The position numbers and the translations under genes are program-made. The notes beneath the pieces were generated by a model. That model saw nothing but the letters and a program-made list of their open reading frames with translations. It searched no databases and was not told the origin of the DNA. From positions 11,634 through 46,511 of the forward strand of contig CADEDV010000019.1 of assembly GCA_902826165.1 (NCBI GenBank): DNA of 34,878 nucleotides, given 5' to 3'. Position 1 is the first letter of the stretch; each line of letters begins with the position of its first letter. The stretch comes from an uncultured Bacteroidota bacterium. Lineage in GTDB: Bacteria; Bacteroidota; Bacteroidia; Chitinophagales; Chitinophagaceae. Shown one piece after another: positions 33,503-34,878 of this stretch.

Positions 33503-34438
33503 ATGTTTGATCGCTTACAACAAAAATGGAAGGTCAATGGCCTTCAGCTGGCCCTGATCCTTTGCACTTTTGCCATTGGTGGCAGCCTCACCGGGTATGC
33601 CGGCCGCCGGCTGATGCCCCTGCTGGGTATTGAACAGGATTGGCTCTGGATCATTGTATATATAATAGTAGTTACCCTGCTCTGGCCCCTGGCTGTTTTA
33701 TTGGTCAGCATTCCTTTCGGCCAGTTCCGGTTCTTTGTAAAGTATTTAAAGAAGATCGGGAAGCGGATGGGGTTGACTGGAAGAGAGAAGTCGGGAGTCG
33801 GAAGTCGGGAGTCGGGAGTAACACCAGCAACCTCAAATCTCAAACCTCAAACTTCAGAACCCTGCCGTATCGCCATCTTCGCTTCCGGTGCAGGTTCCAA
33901 TGCGCAAAAGATCATTGAGCATTTCCGTTATTCTAAAAAAGCCAGGGTAACGCTGATCGTTTGTAATAAACCAGGGGCTGCTGTGCTCTCCATCGCCGCC
34001 GCAGAACATATTTCTGTATTATTAATAGAGAAAGAAAAGTTCAGCAACGGTAACGGGTATGCGGAGGAATTGAAAGAAAATGGAATTGACCTCATTGTCC
34101 TCGCCGGTTTTCTTTGGAAGATACCGGCCGCACTGATCAAAGCATTTCCCCACCGCATTATTAATATACACCCTGCTCTCTTACCCGGCTATGGTGGCAA
34201 AGGCATGTATGGCCTCCATGTTCACCAGACGGTGATTGATAATAAAGAAAAGGAAAGCGGCATCAGTATTCATTACGTGGATGAGGTCTACGACCATGGC
34301 CAGATCATATTCCAGGCCAAATGCCCTTTACTGCAACACGAAACGGCTGAATCACTGGCACAGCGCATCCATAAACTGGAACATGAACACTATCCAAGGA
34401 TCATTGAACGGTTAATTGAGAGCAATGGCCCATTTTAG
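33503..34438 (+). CDS. purN: Fusion of a DUF6787-like membrane domain to PurN
   Basis: 311-aa two-domain protein. Residues 1-90 (FDRLQQKWKVNGLQLALILCTFAIGGSLTGYAGRRLM ... PFGQFRFFVKYLKKIGKRMG) have two membrane helices and resemble small stand-alone DUF6787-type proteins. Residues about 120-311 are phosphoribosylglycinamide formyltransferase, the third step of purine synthesis: RIAIFASGAGSNAQKII, VLAGFLWKIP, the catalytic NIHPALLPGYGGKGMYG and SIHYVDEVYDHGQIIFQ with the active Asp. The linker (about 94-120) is encoded by heptamer repeats at 33789-33858. The start is the ATG at 33503; an upstream start at 33452 adds no domain. No internal ATG precedes the PurN core, so the fusion appears real in this assembly. 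Confidence 0.88.
   Translation: MFDRLQQKWKVNGLQLALILCTFAIGGSLTGYAGRRLMPLLGIEQDWLWIIVYIIVVTLLWPLAVLLVSIPFGQFRFFVKYLKKIGKRMGLTGREKSGVGSRESGVTPATSNLKPQTSEPCRIAIFASGAGSNAQKIIEHFRYSKKARVTLIVCNKPGAAVLSIAAAEHISVLLIEKEKFSNGNGYAEELKENGIDLIVLAGFLWKIPAALIKAFPHRIINIHPALLPGYGGKGMYGLHVHQTVIDNKEKESGISIHYVDEVYDHGQIIFQAKCPLLQHETAESLAQRIHKLEHEHYPRIIERLIESNGPF
33789..33858 (+). repeat. Two heptamer tandem repeats inside the PurN fusion linker
   Basis: AGTCGGG is repeated four times with one variant (33789-33816), then after 15 bases CTCAAAY is repeated three times (33832-33852) and fades out. A unit of seven is not a codon multiple, so the encoded linker is aperiodic. Such text is usual in spacers, not in genes. 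Confidence 0.85.
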
Positions 34439-34486
34439 ATTAGCTTTTGCATTTTCTTTCGTTACTTGCCAATCAATATAAACCTG

Positions 34487-34878
34487 TTGCACCGCTATCG
34501 TATAATTATACCATTCCTGTTTATTGTTTTGCTGGCTTCAAAGTCTGCATCCGCACAATATAAGATCAAAGGAACCGTGTATGACAGCACCCGCAACTAT
34601 CCCCTTGAGTTAGTATCGGTATTAACCACAGCCGGTAAAGGAACCGTGACCAATGCAGAAGGAGTATATGAAATAGAAGTGGCAGAAAAAGATTCCATCT
34701 GGTTCAGTTATCTTGGCAAACCCACTGTTAAGTTTCCCGTGTTGAAGATCGCCAATCCCTTTGGCTTTGATATCTCTCTTAAAGTAAATGTAACGGTCTT
34801 AAAAGAAGTGAAGATCAGGCCCCGGAATTATAAACAGGATTCTGCCCAGAACCGGCTTGACTATGCTAAAATTTTCAA
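34487..34878 (+). CDS. Secreted protein with carboxypeptidase-like regulatory domain, 3' end cut off
   Basis: About 130 codons before the right edge. A signal peptide (HRYRIIIPFLFIVLLASKSASAQ) is followed by YKIKGTVYDSTRNYPLELVSVLTTAGKGTVTNAEGVYEIEV, the beta-sandwich fold of the CarboxypepD_reg-like family common in Bacteroidota outer-membrane proteins, and then LKEVKIRPRNYKQD. No ATG is available. I take the TTG at 34487 because it starts the signal peptide, with a TTG at 34466 as the alternative. It lies 48 bases after purN in the same frame. Its full length and function cannot be seen. Confidence 0.8.
   Translation, partial: MHRYRIIIPFLFIVLLASKSASAQYKIKGTVYDSTRNYPLELVSVLTTAGKGTVTNAEGVYEIEVAEKDSIWFSYLGKPTVKFPVLKIANPFGFDISLKVNVTVLKEVKIRPRNYKQDSAQNRLDYAKIF

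Noticed and set aside
33789-33858. CRISPR-like array
   Set aside because: Units are only seven bases with no spacers; these are simple tandem repeats.

Overview
The window looks like chromosome from a Bacteroidota bacterium, most likely family Chitinophagaceae. The evidence is a type IX secretion-like C-terminal tail, DUF3078 and DUF5522 proteins, promoters of the TTTG...TAnnTTTG type, genes with little or no Shine-Dalgarno sequence, and a fused-cytochrome alternative complex III operon. No phage, insertion sequence or CRISPR array is visible.

Layout. 1-2150 (minus): a MarR regulator followed by a long acyl-CoA dehydrogenase that runs off the left edge. 2311-6722 (plus): a secreted SGNH hydrolase closed by a strong terminator, an alpha/beta hydrolase, a membrane glycosyltransferase 2 with its own promoter, and a DppC/OppC-type ABC permease. 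6687-10928 (minus): an Lrp/AsnC regulator, a Wzx-like flippase, a Wzz-like chain-length protein and an O-antigen ligase/polymerase-like protein, closely packed or overlapping. 11013-11301 (plus): a stand-alone RNA transcription unit with promoter and terminator. Its ends fold like a tRNA, but about 100 structured bases sit where the variable arm should be. 11342-16397 (plus): a lipoprotein, a DUF3078 protein, TrmB, DUF5522, an alkyltransferase-like protein, a small membrane protein and an AT-rich HNH gene that looks acquired.

16450-33209 (minus) is the respiratory core, transcribed from a promoter near 33250. Alternative complex III (actABCDEF) is followed by cytochrome c oxidase subunits II and I, heme O synthase (ctaB), two subunit III-type proteins, subunit IV, a SCO copper chaperone, DUF420 and an uncharacterised protein. 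Together they encode a menaquinol to cytochrome c to oxygen chain plus assembly factors; in this phylum the two complexes are known to associate as a supercomplex.

33503-34878 (plus): a DUF6787-like membrane domain fused to PurN through a linker encoded by heptamer repeats, then the start of a secreted carboxypeptidase-regulatory-like protein cut by the right edge.

Most of the window is ordinary housekeeping DNA. The observations most worth following up are the tRNA-like RNA gene, the repeat-bridged PurN fusion, and near-leaderless promoters that share a 12-mer.
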